Shown here: one piece after another, positions 6,036 through 14,400 of the stretch
How the letters are laid out: every line of letters begins with the position of its first letter
How positions within the stretch are numbered: position 1 is the first letter of the stretch
Source of the DNA: Bacteroidetes bacterium UBA4416
GTDB lineage: Bacteria; Bacteroidota; Bacteroidia; B-17B0; Aurantibacillaceae
Assembly (NCBI GenBank): GCA_002390745.1
Contig: DGQK01000011.1
Location: 1-14,878, forward strand
Length of the DNA stretch: 14,878 bases
Reading direction: 5' to 3'
The notes under the pieces: model-generated
Seen by the model: the letters and a program-made list of their open reading frames with translations, nothing else
Database searches by the model: none
What the model was told of the DNA's origin: nothing
Made by a program: the position numbers and the translations under genes

Positions 6036-6875
6036 ATGAAGAACCTTTTAAATTTCATCTATAGAAACAATTTCTTTTTCGTGTTTCTGGTGCTGGAATT
6101 TATTTGCGTGCTCATCTTAATACGGAACAATGGTTACCAGGGCTCCAGCCTTCTCAACTCTTCCAATGCCATCAGCGCAAACATTTACGCCATGCAGGCC
6201 AGCACAAAGGAATACCTTTTGCTGAAAGATGAGAACGAGCGCCTCGCCGAGCAAAACACCTACCTGCTCAACCGGCTCAAGCTGGGTTATGCGGCCCTTC
6301 CCCTGAAAATCTATACCCGCCACGATACGCTCTACCGCCAGGACTATGAGTTCATGAACGGCAAGGTGATCAACAGCAGCGTCACCAAACGCAACAATTA
6401 CCTGACGCTTAACATCGGCAGCAAGCTGGGTATCACCCGCGATATGGCGGTGATCAGCAGCAATGGCATCATCGGCATCGTAAAAGACGTGTCGCCGAAT
6501 TTCTCCTCGGTGATGTCGATCCTGCACAAAGATGTGAGGGTGTATTGCCAGCTGAAAAAAGACGGCGTTTACGGGCCCTTGATCTGGGACGGCAGTGATT
6601 ACCGCTATTCCAACCTCATCAATATTCCCACCTATTCGAGGATACAGAAAGGCGACACGGTGATCACCAGTTCACTCTCGGGGATTTTCCCGGAGGGCTT
6701 GCTTGTGGGCTTTGTGGATAGCTATGAGCGCCGTCAGAACGAATCGTTCTATACCGTAAAAGTAAGGCTAAGCGCCGACTTCAAAAAAGTAAACCATATC
6801 TCCGTGATCCGCTATAATAAAAAAGCGGAAAGAGACAGTCTTGAACTAAAATCGCAGGTGCAAAGTGATAAATGA
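6036..6875 (+). CDS. mreC: Rod shape-determining protein MreC
   Basis: MreC is a bitopic inner-membrane protein whose periplasmic part assembles into filaments and activates the PBP2-RodA pair. The 279 residues show a short cytoplasmic start, one membrane helix (about 12-29), a coiled coil (about 55-83, rich in E, L, K and N), then the two-lobed beta domain. The core has the family-typical VINSSVTKRNNYLTLNIGS and DMAVISSNGIIGIVKDVS stretches, and later TVITSSLSGIFPEGLLVGFV. The charged tail after about 260 is probably disordered. The last four codons (including the stop) overlap the start of mreD by 11 bases, indicating coupled translation. Confidence 0.95.
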   Translation: MKNLLNFIYRNNFFFVFLVLEFICVLILIRNNGYQGSSLLNSSNAISANIYAMQASTKEYLLLKDENERLAEQNTYLLNRLKLGYAALPLKIYTRHDTLYRQDYEFMNGKVINSSVTKRNNYLTLNIGSKLGITRDMAVISSNGIIGIVKDVSPNFSSVMSILHKDVRVYCQLKKDGVYGPLIWDGSDYRYSNLINIPTYSRIQKGDTVITSSLSGIFPEGLLVGFVDSYERRQNESFYTVKVRLSADFKKVNHISVIRYNKKAERDSLELKSQVQSDK

Positions 6876-7380
6876 GGTAATCAGAAATAGCATTCGTTTT
6901 GTGCTGTTGGTACTTTTACAGGTGCTGATCGTACAGAACATTCACCTGGGCGCATATGTTATCCTGTTTCCTTACATCCTGTTCATCCTGCTGCTGCCCT
7001 TTGAAACGCCGAAGCTCCTGGTGATGCTGATCGCTTTTTTCACCGGCCTTGTCATCGATATGTTCTACGATACCGCCGGAATTCATGCTGCCGTGTGTAC
7101 GCTGATCGGATACAGCAGGCATTACATCCTGAAGGTGCTGGCTCCCCGCGAAGGATACGACGCCGGGCAATCGCCTACCATCCAGTCGATGGGCGCCGTC
7201 TGGTTCATTACCTACTCGGCCACCATCATCTTCATCCACCACCTCTTTTTCTTTTACCTGGAGATCTTCCGCTTCAGCGAATTTTTCACGACCCTGCTCC
7301 GGGTATTCCTCAGCACTATCGGTACCTTTGTATTTGTCTATGTGATCCAGTTTTTGTTTTACAAAGCCGCCAAGAAATAG
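6865..7380 (+). CDS. mreD: Rod shape-determining protein MreD
   Basis: MreD is a small polytopic membrane partner of MreC in the elongasome. The 171 residues are mostly hydrophobic, with about five membrane helices (about 9-27, 29-44, 48-66, 108-130 and 145-166) and few conserved polar residues, as usual for the family. The assignment rests on this together with its position between mreC and mrdA. The start is GTG at 6865, inside the mreC tail. The ATG at 6872 is in another frame and no other in-frame start is close. The gene ends two bases before the mrdA ATG. Confidence 0.88.
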   Translation: MINEVIRNSIRFVLLVLLQVLIVQNIHLGAYVILFPYILFILLLPFETPKLLVMLIAFFTGLVIDMFYDTAGIHAAVCTLIGYSRHYILKVLAPREGYDAGQSPTIQSMGAVWFITYSATIIFIHHLFFFYLEIFRFSEFFTTLLRVFLSTIGTFVFVYVIQFLFYKAAKK

Positions 7381-7382
7381 CC

Positions 7383-9260
7383 ATGAACAACAATGCGCAT
7401 CTAGCCGACCGGAAATACATCATCAGTGGCTTTTTTATTTTAATTGCCCTGATCTATATTGCCCGCCTGTTCTATATCCAGATCGTTGACGAGCAGTATA
7501 AGCTCGATGCCCGGAACAATGCACTCAAGAACCGCACGGAATACCCTACCCGCGGCTACATTTTCGACCGCAACGGAAAGCTCCTGGTGTCCAACGAGCT
7601 TTCCTACGATTTGCTTGTAACTCCCAAACAGGTGAAGGACTGCGATACCATGGCCCTCTGCGCCATCCTGGAAATTACCAAGGACAATTTCCTGAAGCGC
7701 ATCCGCAAGGCCAGCATGGCGCCCAATTCGCCACGTAAGGAAAGTATTTTTGAAAAACAGCTCTCGATAAAAGTATATGCCGCATTGCAGGAAAAGCTCT
7801 ACCGCTTCAAGGGCTTCGACCTTCAGGCCCGAACCGTGAGGAAGTATCCACGCCCCATTGCTGCGCACCTGCTCGGCTATATGGGTGAGGTCAGCAAAGA
7901 AAAGGCAGCAAAAGATCCTTACTACCGGGAGGGCGATTACATCGGGCAGAGCGGCATCGAACGCTCTTACGAAGAAGCCCTGAGAGGACGCAAGGGCACG
8001 CAGATCGTGATGGTGGATGTGCACAACAAAACCAAGGGGCGTTACATGGACGGCCTGTACGATACGCTCGCCGTGCCGGGAAAACCGCTGTACAGCAGCA
8101 TCGACATGGACCTGCAGGAATACGGCGAGAAACTGATGAAAGGAAAGAAGGGCGCCATCGTAGCCATCGAGCCTGCTACCGGCGAAATTCTTTGCCTGAT
8201 CTCCAATCCGGGCTATGATCCGAATTTATTGGTGGGAGGAAAAGACCGTTCCAAAAATTTCACGAAATTATTTTACGATTCCCTCAACCAGCCGCTTCTC
8301 AACCGTGCCTTGCAGGGCCTGTATCCTCCGGGCTCCACCTTCAAACTGATCGATGCGCTCATTGCACAGAACGACGGGCTCATCACACGCTCCACGGTAT
8401 ATCCCTGCCACGGGGGCTATCCGCCCATGGGTGGAAGGCCAAAATGCCACCCGCATCCTTCCACCGACCTGCCGGGCTCCATTGCCACCTCCTGCAACTC
8501 CTACTATAGCTATGTGTTCAGGGAGATCACCGATCAGAAAAAATACCCTAAGTTCGAAGACGGTTATACGCACTGGAAAGAAAGTGTGAACTCCTTCGGG
8601 CCGGGAACCAAGCTGGGAACCGACCTGCCCTATGATAAGCCGGGCAATGTGCCCTCTATTAAGTATTATGATAAAGTATTCGGGAAGAACCACTGGAGAA
8701 GCAACACCGTAGTATCTTTAGGGATCGGCCAGGCCGAGTTACTGCTGGTGCCTTTGCAGATGGCGAATGTGGTAACCATCGTCGCCAACCGCGGCTTCTA
8801 TTACATACCGCATTGCGTGAAAGGCGTGGGCATTGAAAAAACACTTGAGCCTAAATTCAAGGAGAAGCACTACCCGGTGGTGCAGGACCAGACGGCTTAC
8901 CTGAATGTGATCGACGGCATGCAAAAATGCTTTGACGCAGGTACGGCCTCCGCCTCCAAGATCCCCGGCATCGTGGCCTGCGGAAAAACAGGAACAGCCG
9001 AAAACCCGCACGGAAAAGATCACGCCGTATTCCTCGCCTTCGCCCCGCGCGAAAATCCGAAAATCGCCATGGTGTGCTTCATCGAAAATGCCGGCTTCGG
9101 TGGTACCTGGTCGGCACCGATCGTGAGCTTAATGATCGAAAAATACCTGACCGGCAAAGTGACGCGTCCTGAAATGGAAAAGCGGATGATAGAAGCCGAC
9201 CTGATCAATAACGTGAACCTGCTCGGAAAAGCAGCTTCGCCCAAAAAGAAAAAACCGTGA
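7383..9260 (+). CDS. mrdA: Penicillin-binding protein 2, elongation-specific D,D-transpeptidase
   Basis: PBP2 crosslinks peptidoglycan made by RodA during side-wall growth. The 625 residues comprise a membrane anchor (about 12-31), the N-terminal dimerisation/pedestal domain (about 50-225, with RGYIFDRNGKLL at 57-68) and the transpeptidase domain. The active-site motifs are S318-TF-K321, S370-C-N372 and K535-T-G537. C342, C355, H358 and C371 are spaced from the active serine much like the zinc ligands reported in E. coli PBP2 (Asp350, Asp365, His371 and Cys384). A tract of five lysines and prolines closes the protein. I chose the ATG at 7383, two bases after mreD. The frame is open 96 codons further upstream, but that part only shadows mreD. 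The last four bases overlap rodA. Confidence 0.96.
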   Translation: MNNNAHLADRKYIISGFFILIALIYIARLFYIQIVDEQYKLDARNNALKNRTEYPTRGYIFDRNGKLLVSNELSYDLLVTPKQVKDCDTMALCAILEITKDNFLKRIRKASMAPNSPRKESIFEKQLSIKVYAALQEKLYRFKGFDLQARTVRKYPRPIAAHLLGYMGEVSKEKAAKDPYYREGDYIGQSGIERSYEEALRGRKGTQIVMVDVHNKTKGRYMDGLYDTLAVPGKPLYSSIDMDLQEYGEKLMKGKKGAIVAIEPATGEILCLISNPGYDPNLLVGGKDRSKNFTKLFYDSLNQPLLNRALQGLYPPGSTFKLIDALIAQNDGLITRSTVYPCHGGYPPMGGRPKCHPHPSTDLPGSIATSCNSYYSYVFREITDQKKYPKFEDGYTHWKESVNSFGPGTKLGTDLPYDKPGNVPSIKYYDKVFGKNHWRSNTVVSLGIGQAELLLVPLQMANVVTIVANRGFYYIPHCVKGVGIEKTLEPKFKEKHYPVVQDQTAYLNVIDGMQKCFDAGTASASKIPGIVACGKTGTAENPHGKDHAVFLAFAPRENPKIAMVCFIENAGFGGTWSAPIVSLMIEKYLTGKVTRPEMEKRMIEADLINNVNLLGKAASPKKKKP

Positions 9261-10564
9261 GGAAAGACGAACATAGCCTTTTTTATGGGATTGATAAGCT
9301 CACCATCCTCATTTACCTGCTCCTCGTGTTTATGGGCTGGCTGAATATTTATGCAGCCGTGTATAACGAAGAGCATCAGAGCATTTTTGATACGACACAG
9401 AAATACGGGAAACAGCTCATCTGGATTGCAAGTGCTATTTTTATCGCGGTGATGATCCTCATCATCGACGCCGGCTTCTATACCGTATTCGCTTATTTCT
9501 TTTATGGCATTATTTTGCTGGCCTGTATTGCCGTGCCTTACCTGGGCCGGGAGGTGAAAGGAAGCCGCTCCTGGTTCCGCTTCGGCGATTTCGGCATTCA
9601 GCCTGCCGAGTTCATGAAATTTGCCACAAACCTGGCCCTTGCCAAATTCCTGAGTAATGTCAACATCGAGGTAGAAAATTCTTCGCGGCGCAATCGCCTC
9701 AGCGACCTCATCCGCAACTACAAGAATACGCTCGTAGCGGTGGCCATCCTTGGCGCGCCGCTCATTGTCATCAAGCTCCTGCAGGATGAAACAGGCCTGG
9801 CCATTGTATTTATCGCCTTTGTGGTGGTGCTTTACCGCGAAGGCCTCTCCATTAATTTCCTCATCTTTGGCCTGCTATCGGTGATCCTGTTCGTTCTTGC
9901 CCTGGTGTTTGTAACCTGGAAGCTGATCATTTTCCTGGCCGTTATCGCCGCCATTTCTTACCTCTTTATGCGAAAAACGTGGCAGAAGCTCTTGCTGGTG
10001 ATCCTCGTTTTTTTGGCCGCCAGCGGCATTGTAACAGGAACGCGCTATGTGTACGAGCACCTGGAGCCTCACCAGAAAACCAGGATCGATGTGCTGCTCG
10101 GACGCGGCACGGTGGATCTGAAGAAAGAAGGCTATAACGTGAACCAGGCAAAAATTGCTATTGGCTCCGGGGGCTTTGCCGGCAAAGGCTACCTGCAAGG
10201 CACTCAAACCAAATACGATTTCGTGCCGGAGCAGGACACCGACTTCATTTTCTGTACCGTTGGCGAAGAATGGGGATTCCTGGGAACCAGCACGGTCATC
10301 ATCCTCGAGCTCCTGCTCATCATCCGCGTCATCTTTATGGCAGAGCGGCAACGCTCGGCGTTCAGCCGGATTTATGGCTACGGCGTCGCCTCTGTCCTGT
10401 TCTTCCACGTAGCTATCAACATTGGCATGACCATCGGGCTGATGCCTGTGATCGGAATCCCTCTGCCTTTTTTCAGCTACGGAGGCTCCTCCCTGTGGTC
10501 CTTCACCATTTTATTGTTTATTTTTGTAAAACTGGACGCCCGCCGCATGGTTATCCTCCGATAA
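9257..10564 (+). CDS. rodA: Peptidoglycan glycosyltransferase RodA (SEDS family)
   Basis: RodA polymerises lipid II into glycan strands and works as a complex with PBP2. The 435-residue polytopic protein shows SEDS landmarks: GSRSWFRFG (102-110), QPAEFMKF (115-122), VPEQDTDFIF (323-332, with D329 in the position of the catalytic aspartate) and GIPLPFFSYGGSS (400-412). It is some 60 residues longer than E. coli RodA. Most of the extra length lies in the middle (about 135-270), where a charged loop and additional hydrophobic segments occur. I believe such length is common in Bacteroidota. The GTG start shares the bases GTGA with the mrdA stop, the classic overlap of a coupled pair. Confidence 0.96.
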   Translation: MRKDEHSLFYGIDKLTILIYLLLVFMGWLNIYAAVYNEEHQSIFDTTQKYGKQLIWIASAIFIAVMILIIDAGFYTVFAYFFYGIILLACIAVPYLGREVKGSRSWFRFGDFGIQPAEFMKFATNLALAKFLSNVNIEVENSSRRNRLSDLIRNYKNTLVAVAILGAPLIVIKLLQDETGLAIVFIAFVVVLYREGLSINFLIFGLLSVILFVLALVFVTWKLIIFLAVIAAISYLFMRKTWQKLLLVILVFLAASGIVTGTRYVYEHLEPHQKTRIDVLLGRGTVDLKKEGYNVNQAKIAIGSGGFAGKGYLQGTQTKYDFVPEQDTDFIFCTVGEEWGFLGTSTVIILELLLIIRVIFMAERQRSAFSRIYGYGVASVLFFHVAINIGMTIGLMPVIGIPLPFFSYGGSSLWSFTILLFIFVKLDARRMVILR

Positions 10565-10599
10565 ACATGGCATAAACAACCGGTGTCTTACTTAATCTA

Positions 10600-10607
10600 T
10601 ATCTATG
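10600..10607 (+). promoter_or_regulatory. Weak -7-like box before the small HTH gene
   Basis: TATCTATG differs from TAnnTTTG in one base and lies 10 bases before the first ATG of the HTH gene. No convincing -33 element is seen. The gene may instead be read from the rodA transcript. Confidence 0.25.
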
Positions 10608-10617
10608 TGATAAGCCT

Positions 10618-10968
10618 ATGCAATCCATGCGTGATAAAATAGAAGAGATTTTACAAAAAGAGCATTATACCTTTGCTCAGTTGGCAGAATACCTCAACCT
10701 TTCCGAAGAGGAGCTGGCGGACGGCCTGGAGCATAAAACCCTGGAGCTGCGCTACCTGGAGGAAATCTCCAAGAACCTTAAAGTGCCCTTGTACAGCTTT
10801 TTCAGAAGCACATCGGAATTACCGCATGCGCATGAAAAGCCCTACTTCACCAACCGCCTTTGGGATGACGACGGAACGAAAAGCCCACAAAAACTCAAAG
10901 AGGAAATAAACCTGCTCAAACAAGCCATAGCATATAAAGAAGCGGAATTAGCAAAGAACAAGGCGTAA
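10618..10968 (+). CDS. Small XRE-like helix-turn-helix protein with C-terminal coiled coil
   Basis: The 116-residue protein has an N-terminal helical region (about 5-62) with the phasing of a Cro/C1-type HTH: TFAQLAEYLNLSEEELADGL forms the likely helix-turn-helix, and LRYLEEISKNLKVPLYSFF the last helices. A linker (about 63-88) is rich in charged residues and H, P and Y. A final amphipathic helix (about 89-114, PQKLKEEINLLKQAIAYKEA and on) looks like a coiled coil. It could be a dimeric DNA-binding regulator, or an HTH-fold adaptor that binds protein. Two starts are possible, ATG 10618 and ATG 10627; I kept the first. It follows rodA after 53 bases on the same strand. No specific family name can be given. 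Confidence 0.65.
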   Translation: MQSMRDKIEEILQKEHYTFAQLAEYLNLSEEELADGLEHKTLELRYLEEISKNLKVPLYSFFRSTSELPHAHEKPYFTNRLWDDDGTKSPQKLKEEINLLKQAIAYKEAELAKNKA

Positions 10969-11164
10969 ATTTACGTGAACGATTATTTCACACGATCAGC
11001 TCCTCCCACAGGATGCAGAAGTTTACAGGCAGCACGCAGAAAGCAGCCCACACAGCCAACCTGCCGGCAGACAGGCTCTGGCACCCGGATCAGCGGGCAA
11101 AAACAGCTAATCCTGTCATGTAAATCGTAGCAACATTACCCTACGCCGATTACAATTCTTTGCC

Positions 11165-11172
11165 TATATTTG
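11165..11172 (+). promoter_or_regulatory. Bacteroidota -7 box upstream of the CNNM/CBS gene
   Basis: TATATTTG matches TAnnTTTG exactly, 17 bases before the ATG at 11190. A -33 TTTG at the usual distance is not evident. It implies that the gene is transcribed separately from the mre cluster. Confidence 0.6.
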
Positions 11173-11189
11173 TATAAGTATATTACTTT

Positions 11190-12488
11190 ATGTTAACAGA
11201 CCTATTTCTTACATTTTTACTGGTATTGCTGAATGGTTTTTTTGTTGCCGCAGAATTTGCCCTGGTAAAAGTAAGATCCTCACAGGTTGATCTCAGAGCA
11301 CAGAAAGGGAGCAACCGGGCTAAGATCGCCCAGAAAATATTGCAACGCCTCGACACTTACCTGTCGGCCTCGCAGCTTGGCATTACCCTTGCCAGCCTCG
11401 GCCTGGGTGCCTTTGGCGAGCATGTCATGAGCGAGATCGTTGCCGACATTTTCGCAAAGCTTCATGTCGACGTCAACCCTCACCTGGTAACTGTTCCTGT
11501 CGCCTTCGGCCTCATCACCTTTTTACACATCACCCTTGGGGAGCAGGTGCCTAAAATGTTCGGGATCAAATTTTCCATGGAAACCATTCTCTTCATTGCC
11601 TGGCCGCTGCGCATCTTTTATTTTATCTTCGGGCCTTTCATCTGGCTGTTGAACAAATCCTCCAACTTTTTCCTTCACCTGATGGGCATTAAAGCTGTGG
11701 GCGAGGAAGAAGTGCATACGGAAGAAGAGCTGAGACTGATCCTGACGGAAAGTGAGGAAGGCGGAGCAATCAAGCCGAGCGAGAACGAGCTGATCCAAAA
11801 CGTGTTTGATTTCGACGACCGCATTGTGAAACAGATCATGGTTCCTCAAAACCGCGTAACGGCCATTGATGTGGAAGGCCTCGACAGGGACGGCATCATA
11901 CAGAAGATCACAGACGAGGGCTTTTCGCGCTACCCGCTGTACCTCGGCGACATTGACAACATCATCGGTGTGGTATACGCCAAAGACCTTTTCAAAGAAA
12001 TGTTCAGCGGGAAGTTCCGCTCCATCAAAGACATTATGCGCCCGGCACATTTTGTACCGGAAAGCATGAAGATCAACGACCTCCTCCGCGATTTCCAGAA
12101 GCTTCACATGCAGATAGCCATTGTTACCAATGAGTTTGGCGCTACTGCCGGCATCGTGACGATGGAAGACATCATCGAGGAGCTGGTTGGCGAGATCCAG
12201 GATGAGCACGATGAGGAGAAACCAACCGTAGAGAAGAAAAGCGAAACCGAGTACATCGTGAATGCACACAGCAGTATCGGCGACGTGAACGAATCCCTGC
12301 CTATGTCCTTGCCTGAAAGCTCCCGCTACGGAACCATTTCAGGCCTCATCAATTTCCTGTGGGGACGCATTCCGGGCGTCAACGAAAAAAAACAATACGG
12401 TGGCTATGAGATCACCATCCTTCAGCGCAAAAAACAAACGGTAGAATCCGTGAAACTGAGAGTGCTGGAGACAGATAAGGTGGAGTAG
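11190..12488 (+). CDS. Hemolysin-family CNNM / CBS-pair / CorC_HlyC membrane protein
   Basis: The 432-residue protein has the full three-part layout. A CNNM (DUF21) membrane domain covers about 1-190, with NGFFVAAEFALVKVR near the start and GEQVPKMFGIKF at 117-127. A CBS pair covers about 210-335, including IMVPQNRVTAID at 216-227, RYPLYLGDIDNIIGVVYAKDL and NEFGATAGIVTMEDIIEELVGEI. A CorC_HlyC domain covers about 350-428. Characterised relatives (CorB/CorC, CNNM) export Mg2+, with ATP bound at the CBS domains. The hemolysin name is historical and haemolysis is not implied. The start follows a clear TAnnTTTG box. The gene is convergent with the GWxTD gene, and a hairpin-rich spacer separates them. 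Confidence 0.93.
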   Translation: MLTDLFLTFLLVLLNGFFVAAEFALVKVRSSQVDLRAQKGSNRAKIAQKILQRLDTYLSASQLGITLASLGLGAFGEHVMSEIVADIFAKLHVDVNPHLVTVPVAFGLITFLHITLGEQVPKMFGIKFSMETILFIAWPLRIFYFIFGPFIWLLNKSSNFFLHLMGIKAVGEEEVHTEEELRLILTESEEGGAIKPSENELIQNVFDFDDRIVKQIMVPQNRVTAIDVEGLDRDGIIQKITDEGFSRYPLYLGDIDNIIGVVYAKDLFKEMFSGKFRSIKDIMRPAHFVPESMKINDLLRDFQKLHMQIAIVTNEFGATAGIVTMEDIIEELVGEIQDEHDEEKPTVEKKSETEYIVNAHSSIGDVNESLPMSLPESSRYGTISGLINFLWGRIPGVNEKKQYGGYEITILQRKKQTVESVKLRVLETDKVE

Positions 12489-12664
12489 AATTCCGGTTAA
12501 TGCAAGAACCATTTTCCTGTCAGTTGGGTTCTGCTGAACAAAGAACAGGCTTTCAAAAAAATCATCCGGTTTCAGCCAATAATGCACCATTATTAATTCT
12601 GAAAATTGTGTAAACGCTTATTCCCTTTAGATGTAAGTACTGTTTTGTTTGAGTTCAACAAATT

Positions 12665-12692
12665 CCTCCCTTGAGGGAGGTGGCCGGAGGCC
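12665..12692. repeat. Double hairpin in the convergent spacer, repeat- or terminator-like
   Basis: CCTCCCT and AGGGAGG (12665-12680) form a 7-bp stem with a two-base gap. It is followed at once by GGCC-GGA-GGCC (12682-12692) and another GGAGG. The pair lies between the ends of two convergent genes, where a shared terminator is expected, but no long T tract follows on either strand. Similar CTCCC-TTGA-GGGAG strings followed by a GGCC hairpin recur in many Bacteroidota genomes in my recollection, so this may be a dispersed repeat. Confidence 0.5.
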
Positions 12693-12710
12693 GGAGGATG
12701 CCAGCACCTA

Positions 12711-14003
12711 TTAATTATCGAGGTACACCCTGCCCTGCCGCCACATGTCAACCGCCTGGTACCAGGGCATTTTGAAGGTTTCGCTTCGTTCGAGGCTGTA
12801 ATCGTTATCCGTAAAAGGATTTAATACCTTGATGAACGAAAATACAGTGGAGCTCGGGTTGCCCGGCTCGCCGTAAATCCAGATCTCTCCGTTTTTGCGT
12901 TTGGTTACCCGGCTGGGCGCACCAAAAACGATGTACACCATGCCACGGTCGGTTTTCCAGCCCTCCTGGTAACTCGTAAATAAGCGGTTGGCATCCTGCA
13001 CACGCCCGTAGTATTTCCGGATAAGTTCTGTGCCCCGTTCGCGGCTTCCTCCCAGATCGATCCAGAATTTATCAATGGCTTCCTTTTGATTGGAGGCATG
13101 TATGCAATTCTCGTATTCCCGTTTGGCCATGATGTAACGCGTGGCCTCGATCATCTGCTCGGAATTTTTAATGCCGGGATAAGAAGGCTCGAACACAAAA
13201 AAGGTAATCCCTTCTTTCGTTTGCTCATTCGTCTTCATGTGGTAAAAGCCTTTCTGCGGCAAGATTAACCTTACAGATACGCCACCCTCGCCGGCAAAGC
13301 TGTTCCCATATACACTGAAAGAAGAATCGGCCTTGTAGGTTTTACGGCTTACCGGTTCCTCAGCAAAAGGAGGCGGCGCCAGGCGGAAATCTTCCAGGAA
13401 ATAATCCACGTTGAACAGGTTCTCGCTGTACCTGTCCGACCGGATCAGCACTTCTTCTCCGGCCTTGTAGTAGGGTGTGAAGTGCACATCGCCCATTGCA
13501 TCGGTAATCAGGAAATTCTGGCGCGTGTTCCTGCTCGTTTTATCGCTGTATACACTGTTCGTGTAGCGGATACGCTTATTGAGGTCTTCGATGCGGATAT
13601 CCACATGGTATTTCTGCCCCGCCCGTAGTTTGAAATACAGGCTGCCCTTCAGCGGCTTCACCGCCACGTTCAGCTGCCGGTCGCGGATCAGGATCGCTGC
13701 CGTATCCAGTAACAGGCTGAGGTTTTCTTCAGGGCTTGGCATCACCAGCAGTTTCACATTGCTGAAAAAATAGTTGCTGCTATCCGTTCGCTTGTATACA
13801 AGAGGCTCATTGGAAAACGTGTAGAACAAGCGGCTCACACTGTCATTGACATGATACACGTAAAACTCGGCGCCCAGCTCATTATTGTCTTTTTTGTAAA
13901 GCCGGTCGGTACTCGATTGATTGACCTTTTGGGAATTGCAGGCTGCCAGGAAACACAAGCCGGCAGATAAAAGAATCAGGTATGATACGAAATGCCTGCG
14001 CAT
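12711..14003 (-). CDS. GWxTD-domain outer-envelope lipoprotein
   Basis: The 430-residue protein starts with a lipoprotein signal (hydrophobic 8-20, lipobox LAAC with C22 as the lipidated cysteine). The middle (about 45-250) is beta-rich. The C-terminal GWxTD domain contains GWKTD (348-352) followed by RGMVYIVFGAPS and a conserved EIWIYGEPG stretch. GWxTD proteins are found mainly in Bacteroidota and Acidobacteriota; the function is not established. A periplasm-facing or surface lipoprotein is likely. It is the last gene of a leftward group, 36 bases after the HMA lipoprotein gene, and ends in the convergent spacer. Confidence 0.88.
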   Translation of the reverse strand: MRRHFVSYLILLSAGLCFLAACNSQKVNQSSTDRLYKKDNNELGAEFYVYHVNDSVSRLFYTFSNEPLVYKRTDSSNYFFSNVKLLVMPSPEENLSLLLDTAAILIRDRQLNVAVKPLKGSLYFKLRAGQKYHVDIRIEDLNKRIRYTNSVYSDKTSRNTRQNFLITDAMGDVHFTPYYKAGEEVLIRSDRYSENLFNVDYFLEDFRLAPPPFAEEPVSRKTYKADSSFSVYGNSFAGEGGVSVRLILPQKGFYHMKTNEQTKEGITFFVFEPSYPGIKNSEQMIEATRYIMAKREYENCIHASNQKEAIDKFWIDLGGSRERGTELIRKYYGRVQDANRLFTSYQEGWKTDRGMVYIVFGAPSRVTKRKNGEIWIYGEPGNPSSTVFSFIKVLNPFTDNDYSLERSETFKMPWYQAVDMWRQGRVYLDN

Positions 14004-14039
14004 ATCCTGAAAGTACTAAAAAATAATGAGGAAGAAAAA

Positions 14040-14384
14040 TTATTTAAGCTCAAAGGGCTTTCTTTCGTACTGGCAGCAGTCATCCAGTTTGCCGTAGGCA
14101 TAATCGTCGCCATAGTAGAGGTCATCGTCGTAGCCCGCTTTAGCAATCAGCTGTTCTATGGTATTGAGATTGATCTTTGTGGTATCGAACCTTACAGTCA
14201 TTAATTTCGATTCTACATCCCAGTTTTTTTCCAGGATCCCTTCTGCAGTAGCAGCAGTCTCGATATTCGCTTTACATTTTTCACAGTTTCCCCACACCTT
14301 GAAGGTATCTGTTCTTTCAGGCTTATCGGTTTTACAGGCAGAAAATGATAACAATAACGTGACAAAAAAGCAAAGGTGTTTCAT
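14040..14384 (-). CDS. Small HMA-fold lipoprotein with CxxC metal-binding motif
   Basis: The 114-residue protein has a short signal with a likely lipobox ending at C17 (FSAC). A heavy-metal-associated domain follows (about 26-86): GNCEKC gives the C34-x2-C37 metal site, and SKLMTVRFDTTKINLNTIEQLIAKAGYDDD matches the rest of the ferredoxin-like fold. The tail is acidic and tyrosine-rich (about 86-102) and carries a second cysteine pair, C103-C104. HMA domains with CxxC usually bind Cu(I) or other soft metals. A periplasmic metal chaperone or sensor fits best, but no ATPase or efflux gene is beside it. I chose the ATG at 14384 because the signal begins there; an ATG at 14414 in the same frame would add ten residues before the signal. 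Confidence 0.8.
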   Translation of the reverse strand: MKHLCFFVTLLLSFSACKTDKPERTDTFKVWGNCEKCKANIETAATAEGILEKNWDVESKLMTVRFDTTKINLNTIEQLIAKAGYDDDLYYGDDYAYGKLDDCCQYERKPFELK

Positions 14385-14400
14385 TCCAAAAAGCTTAAAA

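Noticed and set aside
7095..7382. A 96-codon upstream extension of the mrdA frame
   Set aside because: It lies wholly within mreD in another phase, has no membrane or PBP features, and the ATG at 7383 directly precedes the typical PBP2 N-terminal anchor.
11523..12269. 248-codon open frame on the minus strand
   Set aside because: It lies opposite the CNNM/CBS gene, whose motifs are complete; the antisense translation resembles no fold and reflects codon composition.
12339..12590. Minus-strand frame of 83 codons reaching into the convergent spacer
   Set aside because: Most of it is antisense to the CorC_HlyC domain, with no promoter and no family pattern.
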